Assembly (NCBI GenBank): GCA_024114885.1
Contig: CP099423.1
Span: forward strand, 1-64,000
Direction: 5' to 3'
Length of the DNA: 64,000 bases
DNA from: Septoria linicola
Taxonomy: Eukaryota > Ascomycota > Dothideomycetes > Mycosphaerellales > Mycosphaerellaceae
The translations under genes and the position numbers were made by a program. The notes under the pieces were generated by a model that saw nothing but the letters and a program-made list of their open reading frames with translations, was not told the origin of the DNA and ran no database searches. Positions within the stretch are counted from its first letter, which is position 1; the number at the start of each line of letters is the position of its first letter. This document shows, one piece after another, positions 1-12,397 of the stretch.

Positions 1-118
1 AACCCTAACCCTAACCCTAACCCTAACCCTAACCCTAACCCTAACCCTAACCCTAACCCTAACCCTAACCCTAACCCTAACCCTAACCCTAACCCTAACC
101 CTAACCCTAACCCTAACC

Positions 119-153
<35 letters not shown>
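1..153. repeat. Telomere repeat tract (CCCTAA)n
   Basis: About 25 perfect tandem copies of CCCTAA, the C-rich strand of the TTAGGG telomere, read inward from the chromosome end. One variant unit with an extra A (CCCTAAA) lies near 138-146. The tract marks the left end of a chromosome or scaffold. It stops abruptly at about 153, where the next base belongs to the interior of a copia-type retrotransposon, with no telomere-associated spacer between. Confidence 0.98.
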
Positions 154-572
154 GAAAGTTTATTAGATTAATAGTTAGTGCTGTCTAGTTATTAGTCTAA
201 AAAGCAAGTACTTGATAACTAATTAAGATTAGGACTAGCATTTAAGTGCTATAGATAATCTATTAAAAGATCTAACTATATAGTATAAGTAGGAGTGTTA
301 AGAATATATCCTAGATAGTTAGTCTAGACATAGACATCTAAGTATAGTTCTAGATACCTAAGGCATCTACCTAAGGCTTAGTAAGAGGTACATCTTGCTT
401 CTCTTTCTTCTCTTCTTAGATAACTAACTCAATCAACTTTATATTTAGTTCCTAGTATATTACTACTATACTATATATATAAGTTAGTTTAAGATTAATC
501 CCCTATTCTTCTTTACTACGCTATACCCTCCTTAACATTATATAGTATATAATACGCCCTCTACTTTTAATA
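154..572 (+). mobile_element. 5'-truncated Ty1/copia element capped by telomere
   Basis: This is the last part of the internal region (154-295) plus the complete 3' LTR (296-572, starts TGTTAAGAATATATCC, ends CTTTTAATA) of the same copia family found elsewhere in the window. It is nearly identical to 8783-9201. The 5' LTR, gag and nearly all of pol are missing; the break point is where the telomere repeats begin. The terminal TA is the RIP form of CA. No left target duplication can be seen because that side was lost. The layout suggests that a chromosome broke inside a retrotransposon and was healed by telomere addition, or that the end was eroded and re-extended. Confidence 0.93.
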
Positions 573-1140
573 GTAACTAGAATTCTGCTTCTCGTACGTA
601 CGTAGGGATACCTTAGGTATTATTATATAAGCTTATAGTACCTAAGGTATTAAAATGTTTACTAGCTCTAGTTATCTTTAATTACTAGCTAGTAGTATAT
701 TCCTCCGAAGGTACGTACCTCTAGTAGTATATTCCTATAATAGTACCTTCCTCTAAAGGTACGTTCTTCCGGAAGTATATACTAAGTGTCTAGTAAGTCT
801 ATATTCCGATTACTAGCTAGTAAGGCATTCCTCGACAAGTAGTTTTAACTTACCCTTCTCTACCTAGAGGCCCGCGTAGACGTAGCTATCCTTTCTATTC
901 TTCTCTTAACTAGTCTATAAACTCTAGGCGTAATAGGGGCTAACTAGGTTACTAGTTCTTCTAGCCCTATGTCTATATCGGCGTACTCTATATCTCTTAG
1001 CGGACGACTAAATACTATATTCGCTAACTCTACTTTATAGTTTAGGTTAAAACCTTATATATAGAATAAGATAAGATCTAGTAGTAGTCTAATAGGTAGC
1101 CTTTTAAACGTCGCTAGAACTTATACCTAAGAGTAGTACT
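573..1140. other. RIP-mutated stretch without recognisable gene
   Basis: TA-rich DNA that still keeps CpG but has lost most CpA/TpG. No convincing coding frame was found. It contains an inverted repeat, TACCTTAGGTA at 609-619 and TACCTAAGGTA at 639-649, with a 19-bp loop, and short direct repeats of TAGTAGTATATTCCT around 690-740. These may be remnants of a mobile element terminus or chance products of the biased base composition. Confidence 0.5.
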
Positions 1141-2790
1141 ATTGTCGAGTATCGATATACTAGTATATATCCTTTAATATAGAACTCTATATAGCTTTAC
1201 TTCCTAATACTTACGACGAATACTATTATTAAAGTCGAATAGGAAGCTAACTAGAGACTATATAAGCTTGAAGTCGCTACGGTTTCCTATAATAAGGTAG
1301 ATTTTGTCGTTTATAATCTCCTCGAAGTATTCTATAGACTAGCTAAGCTCGCCCTCTAGGGCAGTTTGTCGTATTCTAGGTTTGATCTCGTATTTAACTA
1401 CTTCGAGGACATCCTTACGGAACTACTCGAATACTAGGTAGACTAGCTAAAGGATAATTTAACTACGAACACGCTAGTGTTCAGAGTGTTCGCTAAGCTA
1501 TTAATAAGCAAGATCTATACGCCTCGTAAGATCGAAGAAGGCGTTAACTTCGCTACTATATCGAAGGTATTAATAACGAAGAACGCTATTACTAAAAAGA
1601 ATATAGTCCGTAATATTAGTATAAAATTATAGTTCTGTCTAGTCGAACCGAGGCTCTATCTAAGCGTACCTATACTTATATAGGGTATTACTAAAGCTAA
1701 GTCCGATCTACTTCTTTATATCTCTAGTCTCTATTATACGTTCGCGGTAGCTCTACTAGAGAGCCGATTCGCGGTAGAGTTCTATTCCTCCGACTACGAA
1801 TCGAAGATAGTAGAGGAATATAGCTATTATTTTAGTTTGCTCCTATATAACAATACCTATTCTATAGCGAGTACGGACGACCTCGAACCCGGTAGCAAAC
1901 TTGTTTAAGTTCTACTATACGAAATATAAGTACTCTTCGGTCCTGATCGGCTATACGTATAATAGGTAGTTATTAAGTATTAGCTCGAGTTCTACGTAGT
2001 CTTCTTCGGCAAGCCGGGTTTATAACGAATAGTACGTTAACTAACTAATACGGTGTTCCTCGCGTAGTCTAAATAATTTTCTATAAGAGTCTATAAGTAC
2101 TATATTAGCTCGGCGCTTACTATATAGGTATGACTGTTTAATTATATATACGTCTCGGCGGCAGCCTTTAGCCTAGCTCTAAGTAGCCTTAAGGATTACC
2201 GAGTCGAATATAAGTTCCTCTAATCTATCGTTAGAGAAAAAATATAGTTTCGAAGAATTAGTAACCTCCTTTATAGAACTATAGAACTAAGAGTAGATAA
2301 GTCTACCTTTAAAGAGTTTCGATCGTCGTAGAGTAAGGCTCGTAAGATTATAGGCCTTATAAAGCAGATTCTACTCGTAGAGTGTCTATCTACTCTAAGG
2401 CAGCTCTCTATTATATATCTACTCGAGATACTTCTTAAGATAGTATCGTTTCTATATATAGATATATACTTGCTCGTCGTAAAGATCTCGGTTATTAGCT
2501 AGTAATCGGTAGGATTAGGTATAAATCTCTTTACTAATATTAATAAATAGGCGTTCGCGTTAGATAACGTTAAAATCGAGAACCCGCTCTAGATACGTCC
2601 TAAAGTTCTCTATCGTATAGAGTAACGTTAGATATATAAGACTTGTCTTAAATTATAATTTCGTCCCTTTAGCTAAAAAGAATAGTTAAGGCTCTCGGAA
2701 GTCGCGAAGTCTAGCTTCCTCCTCGATAATTTCAAGAATCTTACTCTATACCTCGCTAAGATGTTCTAGGTATAGATAATAGGTAATCGC
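1141..2790 (+). pseudogene. Long RIP-destroyed coding relic, family unknown
   Basis: One forward frame (first base at 1141, 1270, 1891 and onward, all in phase) reads for roughly 550 codons as protein-like sequence, interrupted almost only by TAG and TAA, the codons expected when CAG and CAA suffer C-to-T changes. Recognisable stretches include FDLVFNYFEDILTELLEY, IYTPRKIEEGVNFATISKV, FAVEFYSSDYESKIVEEYS and ARKIIGLIKQILLVECL. I do not recognise a family. CpG-containing codons survive, so this was once a CpG-tolerant gene of a host or a multicopy subtelomeric element, not part of the copia family next to it. The intact start and end are not clear; the copia copy at 2906 begins shortly after. 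Confidence 0.5.
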
Positions 2791-2905
2791 TCTCTATATT
2801 TTATATCCTGCTCCTCTAACTAAGCGATCCTCGATCTAATATACCTTACTATTAATATAGGTATATCGATACGTAGTAGGAAGATATTAAGTATAATAAG
2901 TATTA

Positions 2906-5900
2906 TATTAAGAATATATCCTAGATAGTTAGTCTAGACATAGACATCTAAGCATAGTTCTAGATGCCTGAGGCATCTACCTAAGGCTTAGCAAGAGGTA
3001 TATCTTACTTCTCTTTCTTCTCTTCTTAGATAACTAACTTAATTAACTTTGTATTTAGTTCCTAGCATATTACTACTACACTATATATATAAGTCAGTTC
3101 AAGATTAATCCCCTATTCTTCTTTACTACGCTATACCCTCCTTAACATTATATAGTATATAATACGCCCTCTACTTTTAATAGGTTATAAGCCCGGGTTT
3201 GTATACTAAATAGGAGTAACCTATATTAGTATAGGTTACTTGTATCCCTTATAGTTTATAGAAAACATTTAGGGCCTAGAAGTTTCCCTAACTATATTAC
3301 TAACGAAGCTAGTTTGCACCTAGTAGTATACAAGTTAGTAAAGATCTCTATAAGATAGTAGTATGTTTCTACTTTGTTAATACCTGCCTAGTTCTCTACT
3401 ATTACACCTAGTATTACTAGAGTTAGAAGAGGCTACCTAGCCTTCCTACTACCTAGTAGTAGAAACTCTACTAAGAGAGAAAGATCTAAGTCTTAGTAAT
3501 TTCCTAAATACGAGGAATCCCTATCTCTTAGAGCTAGTCTCCCTACTATAAGAAATTACTCTTCTCTAGAATCCTTAGCTAGTCTAAAGCATTCTACTAA
3601 TTATTTATTCTATTTACCTATTTCTATAATAGACTAAGAGGATAAGAAGAGCTAAAGGATTCTAATCCTAGACAGAACTAACTAGAAGAAATAGTTTAAG
3701 CTATAGACAGACAAGCTAGAAGGAAAGGACTAGTTCTAGGCAATTAGCTAACTAATTGTTAGAGGGAACCTATACATAGTTTAGTAGGACACTAGTCTCT
3801 AGATATATATTACTTAGAATTAATACTTCTTAAAAGACAATATAGTATATAGGTTTAGTATTAGATACAGTATTAGTAAGGATAATAAGATAGAGCTAGA
3901 GATATAGTATATTACTATACTAGTAGCTAAGATATAGGTAATTCTCTAGAACAAGTATAATAGAGTCCTAAAGTCCTATACTATAGGTCTGATTAAGTAG
4001 TTTGTTATATATAGGATATTACCTAATAAGATAATCAGGGAAGTATAGAGATACCTTAGAGTCCTAGGTAAGAGGATTACTAAGATTAATCCTTAGGAAA
4101 CTTACTACTAGAGCTAAGAGAAAAGACTAAAGCATCTCCTATAGTCCCTACCTATATTATACTAAGTAGCTAAGGATACTATTATAACTTAACTATCCTT
4201 AGATATAGACACTATTCTCCTTCTACTTAAGTCCTAAGAGGTAAGAGATAACCTAGACAAAATAGACATAGGTATAGCTACATTTTATCCTAGGTAGCCC
4301 TACTAAGGAAAGTCCCTACTAATATACTAGCTCTATAAGAAAGGGAAGCACTAGTTAAAAGATTATCCTAACCTCCCTACTACTAAGAAACTGTCCTAGT
4401 AAAGAAATAGTACTAAGAACTAGAAAGACCCTTAGGGATTATTCCTTAGAGGGAGGGTTAGAAGATCCCCTTTACTAAGGAATGCTAGATATATTAAGAA
4501 AGCTATCTATAAGTCATTATTATATAATAAGCTAAAGAAGGCTGTCTAGAGAATAGGCAAGTAGCTTTAGAGGATAGAAAAGTCTAGAAAGCTTCTAAAG
4601 AAAGGATTTTCAGCCTAGGAGTCTAGTTCTAGTTCTAATTCTAGAACTTATTCTAGTTCTAGAAGTAATAATAATTCCCTATTAGAAGATAATAACTAAG
4701 ATAAGTTAGCCTATTCTACAATTAAGGCTAAAGGCAAGTTATTACTCTAAGAATAGCTCTTAGATTCCTATACCTTATCCTATATAACTAACTAACTATC
4801 CTTCTTTAGATTAGTAAAGCTACTAAGGAAGAAAGTATAGATTAAGGTAGGAGGAGGATACCTCTATATAACCTACTCTAGACTAGTATAGATAAAAGGA
4901 ATCTTAGGAGGAGAAGTTCTACTTAATAGGGTACTATTTGTTTCTAATCTTAGAGTAAATCTTATATTATAGGATTAGTTTAGTAAGTAATTTAGAGTCT
5001 AAAAGCCTAACTTTACTCTTACCTCCCTAGATAGCTAAATAGTTATAAAGACTAAGCTAGTTAGAGGTGTTCTATTTGTTAGTAAGATATTACCTCTCTT
5101 ATAGGAAAAGTTATATTACTTACTATATAATCCTATAGAGGTTAATAATGCCTATACTACTCTATTAGAGAAGGATCTAAAATAGTAAGAGCTATAGTAT
5201 AGAAGATTTGCACACTTTAGAAGAGGGTTACTCTCAAACCTTTATAAAGTTACTAACCTAAAGGAAAGAATTCTAATTCCTAGCTAGGAAGAGTATAAGT
5301 ATAGGATCTATATAATAGGCAAAATAAAGAAATACCTAGGCAAGTCTATTAAGAGAAGACTTAAAAGATTAGCCCTTATGTTAGTAGATATCTATAGACT
5401 ATTACTATTATTAGTAAAAGGTTTTATATAGTAGCTTAAGATTATTAATAACTTCTTAAGAAAGAAATAGGCATTTCTACTTAAGGCTAGATCAGATATA
5501 CTAACTACTCTTTAGAACTAAAGGATTAAGGCAGAAAGGTAGTTAGTAGCACTCCTTAAGTCTATAAGGGCTAATAATACTAGAGAGATTACTACTTTAA
5601 TTAAATAGTAGGAGAAGGACTTTAGAATTACCCTTAAGCTAACTAAGGCCTATAATTCACTCTAGAATAGAGTAGTTAAGAGGTCTATCCAAATATTAGA
5701 GGCCTCTATTAGAGCAATGCTTAAAGAGAGTAAGATACCTATTAAGTTTTAGCTAGAAGCCCTTAAAGTATAGGTATATATAAGGAACAAGCTCCTAAAT
5801 AGACCTAATATTAAGGGATTCAAGCTCTTATCTAATAAAGCTTTTAATAGGATTAAACTAATAGTCTCCTACCTTAAGGTATAGGGATATAGAGCTATAG

Positions 5901-8900
5901 TATATATAGATATAAGAGTATAGCTTTAGTAGGTAAGGAGTAATAAACTAATAAATAGAGGAAAGGATACTATATTTATTAGATACTATAATAGCATAGT
6001 AAAGGTATAGAAGTTCTAGGAGCTAGACATAAAGGCTATTAAGTAGTATACTAATATAATCTTCTTTAAAGATAAGCTAGGTAGAGAATTAGACTTAAAT
6101 ATTAAGATTAAGAATCTCTCTAGTTTAGCTCTAGAAAGAAGACCTATTAGAAGGCTAAGAACTATTAGCTAGCCTATTCTATAAGCTAGTAGGAGTACCC
6201 TAGGTGCTCCTAGTCCAAGCTAGTAGAAGCCTCCTCCCCCTTAGCTATTAGTATAGGTTTAGGAAGGAAAGAAACTCTTTATATAACTTCTACCTCTACT
6301 AGAAGATATAGGAGAGTATAGAAAATTCCTAAACTAAGAGAAAGTTAAGAAAGAATCTAAGAATTCTACCTAAGAAACTATAGAGATAGATTAGGAGTAG
6401 ATAGTCCTAAGGCAAACTTTTAGAAAGAGGAAAGTATCCTAAGAACTTAATAGATTTAACTAGAAGCTAAAGCTAATTAGGCTTAAGTTAGATTAGAATA
6501 GTTAGCTAGACAAGGAAATGCTCCTAGAGCATTAGGCTTTCTTCTTAGCTATAAGCTCTATTAACCTAGATATCCTATAGGACTTAGAATTCTTAGAGGA
6601 AGTTAAAGAGATTATATTCTCTACTACTAAAGAAGTAGGAATACATAAATAGGAGGTTCTAATCCTAAGGAACTATAAGGAAGTAGTAAGTAATCCTAAG
6701 TAGGGTTATCTCTAGTAAGAAGCTATTTAGAAGGAGCTAGATATACTTATAAGTAATAACACCTAGACTATAGTAGTCCTACTAAAAGGGGCTAACTTAG
6801 TTACCTTAAGATAGGTCTTTAATATTAAGAGAAAACTTAGTAGTGCTATTAAAAAGTTTAAGGCAAGACTAGTTATAAGAGGGTTCTCCTAAAAGTATAG
6901 AGTAGACTATATAGAAACTTTTGCCCCTATAGTTAGGTAGGATACTCTAAGAGGATTTATAGCTATAGTCTATAAGAAGGACCTAGTTCTATACTAAGTA
7001 GATATAAACAATATATTTATAGAGAGCACCCTATATAAGGATATCTATATAATCCTACTACTAGGTATTAACCTACTAACTAGTATAGTCTTATAAGTTC
7101 TAAGGAGTCTCTATAGGCTAAAGTAAGCTATAAGAGACTAGAATCAGCTATATATATTAAAGCTGAAAGGAATAGGATTTAGACAATTAGAAGTGGACCT
7201 ATATCTTCTAATCTATAAGAAAAGGAAAGACCTAATAATCCTAATCGATATTAATAACATACCTATTACTATAGAGAGACTAGAAGATGTCCTCTAGTTT
7301 AAAGACTAACTTAGCAAGGTCTTTAAGATTAAAGATCTTAGAGAACTAGATAAGATTCTTAGGATAAGACTAATAAGAAGCAGATAGTAAGGCTAGCTAA
7401 AACTTAACTAGAAGTACTATATCTAAGAGAACCTAGCTAAGATAGGAATAGGCTAAGAAACTATATTACTAACTCTTTTACTAATAGACAGCTATAAAAG
7501 TCTAAAGCCTACTAGACTAAATAATAAAAGGTGTAATAAATAGGAGTACTAATCTATTATTAGAACATAGATATAGCTTGTAACTATTATAAGACTAGAC
7601 ATCTTATTTGCCCTTAGAAGATTAAGCTCCTATATTAGTAATCTAATAGTAGGACATATAAAGGCTCTAAAGAAGCTAACTAGATACCTGAGATCAAACC
7701 TAGACCTTAGTTTAAGATACTTAAGGAATAGTTAAGGCTGTCTTACTAGATATATAGACTCTAACTATATAATAGACAAGACTAATAGAGTCTTAATCCT
7801 TAGATATGTTTTCTTCCTCTATAGTATACTAATCTCCTAGATAAGTAAGAAGTAGAAATCTATAGCTATATCTATAATAGAAGCTAAATATATAGCTATA
7901 AGAGTATATACAAAACAGTTATAGTTCCTTAGTACTCTTTTAAGAGAGCTTGGATACCTAGAGTTAGTAGGAGAATGTTCTTACTAACTAAGGATTCTTA
8001 GTAACTAGGAAACTATTACTAGAATTAGGCTAATTTAGCTAAAAGGTAATAACTAAGCTACCCTTACTCTAGTTAAGGACTTACATGTTCATAATAAGTC
8101 TAAACACATTAATATCTTATATAATACTATAAGAAAGCTCTAATAGAACAGACTTATCTCTATAGAATATATAAATATAAAAGAGATAGTAGTAGATAGT
8201 CTCACTAAGCCAAAGAATAGACTATAGTTTCAGGAGTTTATAAGGCAGCTCTGCCTTATATAAGAGATATGTAAAAGATAACTCTAAGCCTTAGAGTTAG
8301 ACTAAGAGGAGTCTAAAAGAAAGATTTTAGTTACTTAACTCCTCCTTAGTTAGACTTTACAAAGTCCTAAATTCCCTTACTAATATTAGACCTATTACTA
8401 ACTATAATATTACTATATAGTACCTAGCTAAACTGGACACCCTCTAAGGCTAAGTACTAGTTAATGTTAAAGACCTCCTCTATAGTAGCTATTATCTCTA
8501 CTACTAGTATATAGTCACTCTACTCTCTAGCTTAATACAAGATCCCTATAGCTAAGAATAGTATACTCTAAAGGCTATTAGGGAACTAAGAAGCTATATA
8601 GAATATAACTAAGTAGGGGACTAGGCTATAAGGAATCTAGGGAGCTATTAGAATTAGCTATAAGAAAGGATAGGGGTAACTTACTAGATAGTCTATACTC
8701 TAAACAATCTACTCCTATATAAGAGAGGAGGAAGATCTTATAGAAGGTATCTCTTTTACCTTTTATAGGAGATAGTAGTATAGAAAGTTTATTAGATTAA
8801 TAGTTAGTACTATCTAGTTATTAGTCTAAAAAGCAAGTACTTGATAACTAATTAAGATTAGGACTAGCATTTAAGTGCTATAGATAATCTATTAAAAGAT

Positions 8901-9201
8901 CTAACTATATAGTATAAGTAGGAGTGTTAAGAATATATCCTAGATAGTTAGTCTAGACATAGATATCTAAGTATGGTTCTAGATACCTAAGGCATCTACC
9001 TAAGGCTTAGTAAGAGGTACATCTTGCTTCTCTTTCTTCTCTTCTTAGATAACTAACTTAATCAACTTTATATTTAGTTCCTAGCATATTACTACTATAC
9101 TATATATATAAGTTAGTTTAAGATTAATCCCCTATTCTTCTTTACTACGCTATACCCTCCTTAATATTATATAGTATATAACACGCCCTCTACTTTTAAT
9201 A
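2906..9201 (+). mobile_element. Complete Ty1/copia LTR retrotransposon, copy 1 (RIP-dead)
   Basis: The LTRs are 2906-3182 and 8925-9201 (277 bp each), flanked by the 5-bp duplication TATTA at 2901-2905 and 9202-9206. Just inside the 5' LTR lies GGTTATAAGCCCGGGTTT, a primer site matching the anticodon arm of initiator tRNA-Met as in copia half-tRNA priming. A purine-rich tract (AAGTAGGAG) precedes the 3' LTR. Internal order is that of copia: Gag zinc-knuckle relic near 4330-4380, protease/linker near 4760-4900, integrase start near 5196 (YRRFAH), reverse transcriptase near 6998-7260 (VDINNIFIES, LYRLK, degenerate YVDD box), RNase H near 7756-7900 (IDSNYIIDK, EAKYIA). Stops are scattered throughout, nearly all TAG/TAA, so no product is made. 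Confidence 0.95.
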
Positions 9202-10034
9202 TATTATAGAATATATAGATAGTAGAGTAGAAGATCCTGTCTAGCTAGCGGGTATATTATTCCTTAGTAAGCAAGATGAATTTCCTAGTAGTAGTAGGTA
9301 TATATAGGAAGAGGATAAAAACTAATATCTCTATCGTTCCTTTAATCCTTCTAAGATAGAAGTAGAGAATATCCTAGAGTAGATTTAACTACGATCGTAG
9401 TTATTCTACTTCTTGATCCTTAGTATAATAATCGGTACGGATATAAAGGTCTATACTAATATTCTACTTTAAAAGTAGTATAGGCTAGTAGCGAATACCC
9501 TAGCGTACGAAACTAAGATATAACGTAAATCCTAAGAAACTATCGATATCGAAAGCGATATTAGCTTTAGTAGCTAGGGTCTACTCTTTATAGAGGCATA
9601 TATACTTCGGAGGAGGTCTTGTTCTATTTAGCTATAAGGATATACTATAAAACATTTCCTCCTATTAAGGCGCGTTATAACGTAGAAAGTAGTCGGCTAT
9701 AATTCGCGTCGATATTCTAAGTAGAGAAGGGAATAGAGCGCTTCTAAAGGCTTCTAATAGCGAATAATAGTCTATATCGCCTACTTTCTCTAAATATCGA
9801 AGGCGCTCTATTTTATAATCGTCTAATATATATCTATGAAATCCGCCTTATAACTACTAATATAGCTTCTTAGCTATATACTTATACGGGTCTTATAACA
9901 CGTTACTACTATCGCTATCGTTATTAACTTCGCTACTCTTACTATTATCGCTACCTAACCGATCGTAGTTTCTAGCTTCGTCGTTAGGTTAGTAGGTCGT
10001 ATCTTAGTCGTTAGGGCGACCTAGGCTATTAGGC

Positions 10035-10180
10035 TAGTCCTAGTCGTCGGCGCGATTCTAGTCGTCGGCGCGGTCCTAGTCGTTAGCGTAGTCTTAGTCG
10101 TCGGTACGATTCTAGTCGTTAGTATAGTTATAGTCGTTAGTACGATTCTATTTATTAGCGCGGTCCTAGTCGTCGACGTA
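10035..10180 (-). repeat. 18-bp tandem array coding D-D-Q-D/N-R-A
   Basis: About eight degenerate copies of an 18-bp unit (plus-strand form near TAGTCGTCGGCGCGGTCC). In the reading frame of the surrounding minus-strand relic each unit codes D-D-stop-D/N-R-A or N-D-stop-N-R-T, the stop being TAG from an ancestral CAG (Gln). Most differences between units are C/T or G/A transitions, as expected of RIP acting after the array formed. Confidence 0.75.
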
Positions 10181-11140
10181 GTCTTTTATATTTTCGTCTT
10201 CTAGTTTATTCTCTCTATCTAGTATACTAATAGAATAGGTATAATATATAGCTTTACTACCCTCTAGTAACTAGTCGCTAGGGCTTACGACACTAGAGCT
10301 TACGATAGTATTATCGAACTCGGCTATTCGAACCTATAGGGAGTCTATAGAAGAAGATATATTAGTAGAGTCTCGAGTTAGTAGTATACTACTAGCCCTA
10401 CTAGATATAGAAATCGGACTATACGAGGGTTCTTCGATATCTCTTAGAGAAGAGTCTACCGTAGGTAGGTCTAGTACTTCTAGTAAGTTAGACTAAAGAT
10501 CTACTCTATATTTATTAGATATTTTACTATCGTAGAGATTATTATAGTCGTCGATAGGAAGGGCGCCTTCTAAAAGCTATACGTTATTAAGATCGTTAGG
10601 AAGTAGAATATCTAGAACGTAGAGTCGGAGAGATAGCGGAGTAGGAGTTAGTTACTCTACGATTATATTAAGATAGCAGATAATAAGATTGCCTTATTAT
10701 TACTAATAGGTAGTTACGGCTAAAGTACTATTCTATATAGTACGCTATAAACGTAACTATCGCTATCGTTCCTAGTCGCGCTCTCGACGTATATATACTA
10801 CTTCGGCTACGACGTTAGAAGATAATAGACAACCGCGTTTTAGAGGTATATTAGAATAATATTATATCTCGAAGGTAGTAGTTAGGATACGACCTTAACT
10901 TCCTAAAAGAAAATATAGGTAGCGATATAGCTAGATTTAAGGGAATTTTACTATTACTATAGGAGACGTATAGATAGTATTAGGAGCTAATTAAAGTATA
11001 TAGGGTAGCTACTTATAGTACTAAGAAGAATATAGAATACTCTACTAGCTAGTAGGAGTTTCAATTACTAGCTAGCTAAGTATTCTACTTCTCTTAATCT
11101 ACTAGAGGTCGTCTTCTAAATAAAGGCTCTTACGAGTTAG

Positions 11141-11290
11141 AGCTCCTTTATTATAGCTAGGCCCTTTGTTATAGCTAGACCCTTTATTATAGCTAGGCCC
11201 CTTGTTATAGCTAAGCGCTTTATTATAGCCGGGCTATTTATTATAGCTAGGCTCTTTATTATACCTAGACCCTTTATTATACTTAGACCC
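11141..11290 (-). repeat. 18-bp tandem array coding G-P/S-S-Y-N-K
   Basis: About eight or nine tandem 18-bp units (plus-strand form near CCCTTTATTATAGCTAGG). Minus-strand translation in the frame of the surrounding relic gives GPSYNK, GSSYNK, GSRYNK, GSKYNK and similar. Tyr-Asn-Lys is nearly invariant, while the first three residues vary. Only one unit is broken by a stop. The array passes directly into the 198-bp repeats, whose units also begin with GSKYNK. Confidence 0.8.
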
Positions 11291-11822
11291 GATTACGACG
11301 CTAAAAGCTACTAACTACGCGACGTAGTTATATAACAATACTACGTCGTAGAGACAAATAGAAGAGTACGTTTAAGAGCTCTATATACGTAGAGTATAGA
11401 GATATATATTTCTTAATAAGAAGTATCCGGTATACGACGTTACTATATTGTTCTAGAGCGTAATCGACCCTTTGTTATACTTAGACCTAATTACGACGCT
11501 AAAAGCTACCGACTACGCGATGTAGTTATATAACAATACTACGTCGTAGAGATAAATAGAAGAGTACGTTTAAGAGCTCTATATACGTAGAGTATAGAGA
11601 TATATATTTCTTAATAAGAAGTATCTAGTATACGACGTTACTATATTGTTCTAGAGCGTAATCGACTCTTTGTTATACTTGGACCTAATTGCGACGCTAA
11701 AAGCTACCGACTACGCGACGTAGTTATATAACAATACTACGTCGTAGAGACAAATAGAAGAGTACGTTTAAGAGCTCTATATACGTAGAGTATAGAGATA
11801 TATATTTCTTAATAAGAAGTAC
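11272..11822 (-). repeat. 198-bp tandem repeat, just under three units
   Basis: The phrase TTACGACGCTAAAAGCTAC recurs at 198-bp spacing (about 11293, 11491 and, as TGCGACGC, 11689). The units are almost identical; the third is cut off near 11822. The period is 66 codons and eleven times the neighbouring 18-bp unit, so the repeat preserves the reading frame of the minus-strand relic. The near identity implies either recent duplication or sequence homogenisation after RIP. Confidence 0.88.
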
Positions 11823-12392
11823 CTAGGAATGTCTAAGCCTAAACTCGAAGATATCCTCTAGATTATTTAATAACCTAGATTTAGATCTAATTTAATTACT
11901 AAATTAAATCGTAATATTTACTCTAAATACTTAATAATTATCTATATACGTAGTAGTAATAACTTATTCTATAGCGCTATCTACTATAATCTTAGTAATA
12001 CCTAACTTCTACTAACTTTTAGTATATTTAGACTAAGTTATAGTAGTACTATCTAGCTACGAGCGTGTCTATATAATAGTACGCCTAGTACTACTAAACG
12101 TATACTCGGACTTAGCGCTTATTAGTAATATAGATAGTATATTAATAGCTATCTATAAGAGTATAGACTAAGCTTAGCGCTAAGTAGATTAGGACTACTA
12201 TTCTAGTACTATCTAGCGCTTACTATTAACTATCTATTTACTTAGGACTTTACTTCTCTTTTATATATAAAGGCCTCTAAGTAAACTATACTTTTACCTA
12301 TTAAATCTTAAATATTTATAATATTTAGAGACTAAAGTATTTGAATTTATTTAACGATTAAATAAATTAAATCTCCTAAATAGCTATTTATT
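11823..12392. other. AT-rich stretch, no gene seen
   Basis: No convincing frame. The segment is rich in short inverted motifs such as AATTTATTTAACGATTAAAT near 12342-12362. A TATA-like sequence (TATATATAAAGG) lies near 12263. It could be the upstream region of the minus-strand relic at 9.2-11.8 kb. It ends at the target duplication ATTTA (12393-12397) of copia copy 2. Confidence 0.4.
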
Positions 12393-12397
12393 ATTTA

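Larger units (their letters stand above)
9230..11830 (-). pseudogene. RIP-destroyed gene with in-frame hexapeptide and 66-residue repeats
   Basis: A single minus-strand frame stays in phase from about 11.82 kb down to about 9.23 kb; codons at 11290 and 10204 share the same phase. It is interrupted almost only by TAG/TAA. The N-terminal part carries 66-residue tandem repeats, then an array of hexapeptides of the type G-P/S-S-Y-N-K. The middle is serine/acid-rich (EPSYSPISISSRASSILL). Next comes a second hexapeptide array of the type D-D-(stop, ancestral Q)-D/N-R-A. The C-terminal part contains YILDDYKIERLRYLEKV. I recognise no family; the disordered, repeat-rich build suggests a structural, regulatory or adhesive protein, but this is a guess. 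The gene once faced the relic at 1.1-2.8 kb before copia copy 1 was inserted between them. Confidence 0.5.

Noticed and set aside
154..295. Telomere-associated sequence unique to the chromosome end
   Set aside because: It is the 3' internal end of the copia family, present at 8783-8924, 24638-24780 and 34927-35068.
10035..11822. CRISPR-like array
   Set aside because: Units are directly adjacent with no unique spacers, and they keep a reading frame; these are coding minisatellites.
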